Shown in pieces: positions 15,682 through 16,625 of a stretch of DNA of 16,625 nt (position 1 is its first letter; each line of letters opens with the position of its first letter). Position numbers and translations under genes: made by a program. The stretch is from CAZRGV01 sp964599655. Its GTDB lineage: Bacteria > Planctomycetota > Planctomycetia > Isosphaerales > Isosphaeraceae. Location: assembly GCA_964599655.1 (NCBI GenBank), contig CAZRGV010000130.1, forward strand, positions 1 through 16,625. Direction: 5' to 3'. A model generated the notes under the pieces. That model was given only the letters and a program-made list of their open reading frames with translations. It was not told the origin of the DNA and made no database searches.

Positions 15682-16157
15682 CGGGCACCTCCTCGCGCGG
15701 AGCCGGCGGCCCTTCGGATCGCGGCCACGATCCGGTTGTACGTTCCGCATCGACAGATGTTCCCTTGCATGGCCTTCGAGATCGCGTCGTCGTCGGGGTT
15801 GGGGTGCTTCGCCAGCAAGCCGGCGCCGGCCATGATCATGCCGGTCGTGCAGTAGCCGCACTGCATGGCGCCCGCCTCCAGAAAGGCTTCCTGAAGCGGG
15901 TGCAACTGGCCGTCGGGCCCTTCGAGCCCTTCGATGGTGGTGATCGGTCGATCGCCGATGGCGCCGACGCGCGTGAGGCACGAGTGGACGGGCTCGCCGC
16001 CGACCAGAACCGTGCAGGCGCCGCATTGCCCTTCGCCGCAGCCGTACTTGGCGCCGGTCAGGTCGAGATCGTCGCGGAGGACTTCAAGCAATCGGCGTTC
16101 CGGATCCGTGACGATGGATCGCTTCGCCCCGTTGATCTCCAGCACGATGTCTTTCAT
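15678..16157 (-). CDS. [2Fe-2S]-binding subunit of molybdenum hydroxylase (IorA/CoxS-like)
   Basis: This 159-aa protein carries both iron-sulfur motifs of the family: a plant-ferredoxin type set C40-x4-C45-x2-C48 with C60, and a helical set C100-x2-C103 with C135-x-C137. It passes electrons from the molybdenum centre of its partner subunit. It has no signal of its own, so it probably crosses the membrane with the Tat-bearing partner. The ATG at 16157 is chosen because GGGAG lies 7 nt upstream; the GTG at 16184 in the same frame has no such support. Its stop overlaps the partner's start by four bases. It is first gene of the leftward operon, with a leader of more than 200 bp that holds repeats. 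Confidence 0.93.
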   Translation of the reverse strand: MKDIVLEINGAKRSIVTDPERRLLEVLRDDLDLTGAKYGCGEGQCGACTVLVGGEPVHSCLTRVGAIGDRPITTIEGLEGPDGQLHPLQEAFLEAGAMQCGYCTTGMIMAGAGLLAKHPNPDDDAISKAMQGNICRCGTYNRIVAAIRRAAGSARGGAR

Positions 16158-16240
16158 CCTGATGCTCCCATGGTTCCGGGTCACGCGTTGGCGGACGGGA
16201 TCAGGGTCGGACTGGTCGGACGCGCGACGGGCCGCGCCCC

Positions 16241-16256
16241 TCCGAAGCGCTTCGGA
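16241..16256. promoter_or_regulatory. Perfect 16-bp palindrome upstream of the molybdenum hydroxylase operon
   Basis: TCCGAAGCGCTTCGGA is fully self-complementary and lies about 84 bp before the ATG of the [2Fe-2S] subunit. Position and symmetry suggest an operator for a dimeric regulator. No regulator gene is next to it, so this is inference. Confidence 0.45.
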
Positions 16257-16274
16257 ACCAGCAACCGGCAGTAT

Positions 16275-16315
16275 ATCCGAGCGGGCCGGCGCGGATGAGA
16301 CCCGACCGCTCGGAT
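16275..16315. repeat. 10-bp inverted repeat with 21-nt loop
   Basis: ATCCGAGCGG (16275-16284) and CCGCTCGGAT (16306-16315) are exact reverse complements. If transcribed as leader of the molybdenum operon it would form a strong stem-loop about 120-160 nt before the start codon. It could also be a pair of operator half-sites. Confidence 0.6.
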
Positions 16316-16395
16316 CGTGTGGGTTTCGCCGGAGGGGGCGTTCTGGCGAGTCGCGGCTTCGGGCACGGGAATCCGGAGTGGGAATCGTCTGCGAA

Positions 16396-16455
16396 TCTCT
16401 TGTTTTACATTATTTGTTTTCTGTTATTTATGAAGTTGTTGTCTTGTGATGAATT
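16396..16455 (-). promoter_or_regulatory. AT-rich island, probable promoter region for the molybdenum operon
   Basis: About 60 bp of T/A-rich sequence stand out in a GC-rich surrounding. On the - strand a weak pair can be drawn, TTCATA (16434-16429) and TAATGT (16412-16407) with a 16-bp spacer, or AATAAT (16414-16409) as -10 with poor spacing. The composition fits a promoter better than the hexamers do. A + strand promoter for a gene beyond the window is equally possible. Confidence 0.3.
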
Positions 16456-16465
16456 CGATGGACGT

Positions 16466-16493
16466 GGGGGGATGGGGGCCTTCGGGCGATGGG
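16466..16493 (+). other. G-quadruplex-like tract
   Basis: Four G-runs of 6, 5, 3 and 3 are separated by loops AT, CCTTC and CGAT, matching the usual quadruplex pattern on the + strand. A second, less strict set with runs of 6, 3, 5 and 3 lies at 16582-16616; its first loop is 8 nt. Any effect is unproven. Confidence 0.4.
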
Positions 16494-16625
16494 AGGCTCG
16501 AGTCGAGCGCGCGATTTCCCTGGGGCGGGCCCTTGCTCAAGGGGCGTGGAGCGCGGCCGGAGGCGAACGGTCCGGGCGCACGGGGGGCTCGGTTTGGGCC
16601 GTTGGGGGCCGGAGGGAGCCGCCGC

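Larger units (their letters stand above)
16158..16625. other. Upstream/intergenic region of the molybdenum hydroxylase operon
   Basis: No gene is supported in these 468 bp up to the window edge. The region holds two imperfect 9-bp tandem copies, GGGTCGGAC TGGTCGGAC (16204-16221), then a 16-bp palindrome, a 10-bp inverted repeat, an AT-rich island and two G-rich tracts, each listed on its own. Open frames here show no protein character. The GC-rich end (16456-16625) could be the edge of a gene lying beyond the window. Confidence 0.5.

Overview
The window is high-GC, with Shine-Dalgarno-led genes, many Sec and Tat signal peptides, and secreted families typical of Planctomycetota: a GH127-LamG fusion, a neutral-ceramidase-like enzyme, a hypothetical glycosyl-hydrolase TIM barrel with a CFCxxC loop, and a squalene-cyclase-fold protein carrying a CxxCH motif. 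I infer a planctomycete, possibly of the Isosphaeraceae type. This rests on recalled family distribution, not on a search. No rRNA, tRNA, CRISPR array, insertion sequence or phage gene was seen.

Left part (1-7216). The window opens inside a class II aldolase/adducin-family gene on the + strand. Its two reading frames join only if one base is missing near position 42, so it looks frameshifted. Facing it is a leftward run of six same-strand genes with short gaps: a secreted TIM-barrel glycosyl-hydrolase-like protein (7216-6098), a small membrane or secreted hypothetical protein (6055-5837), a ceramidase-like amidohydrolase (5772-4411), a Tat-exported parallel beta-helix protein (4340-2991), an AhpD/carboxymuconolactone-decarboxylase-like protein (2949-2518) and a benzoylformate-decarboxylase-like ThDP enzyme (2471-789). 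The first part of the run encodes extracytoplasmic hydrolase-type proteins, the last two are cytoplasmic. A shared catabolic role is possible but inferred.

Middle part (7217-12453, + strand). A 479-bp divergent intergenic region leads into a HAD phosphatase (7696-8409), a secreted squalene-cyclase-fold protein with a c-type haem motif (8527-9624) and a secreted GH127/DUF1680 beta-L-arabinofuranosidase-type enzyme ending in a LamG-like lectin domain (9667-12453). The 42-bp gap between the last two genes holds two perfect palindromes, of 16 and 12 bp, just before the ribosome-binding site.

Right part (12454-16625, - strand). A tight three-gene unit reads leftward: a [2Fe-2S] subunit (16157-15678), a Tat-exported molybdopterin subunit (15681-13507, ATGA overlap) and a zinc-independent medium-chain NADP-dependent reductase (13484-12462). 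The first two form a two-subunit molybdenum hydroxylase of the isoquinoline 1-oxidoreductase type without a FAD subunit, so electrons probably pass to a periplasmic carrier. Its upstream region holds a 16-bp palindrome, a 10-bp inverted repeat, an AT-rich island and two G-quadruplex-like tracts. The unit converges with the GH127 gene on an imperfect hairpin that spans both stop codons.
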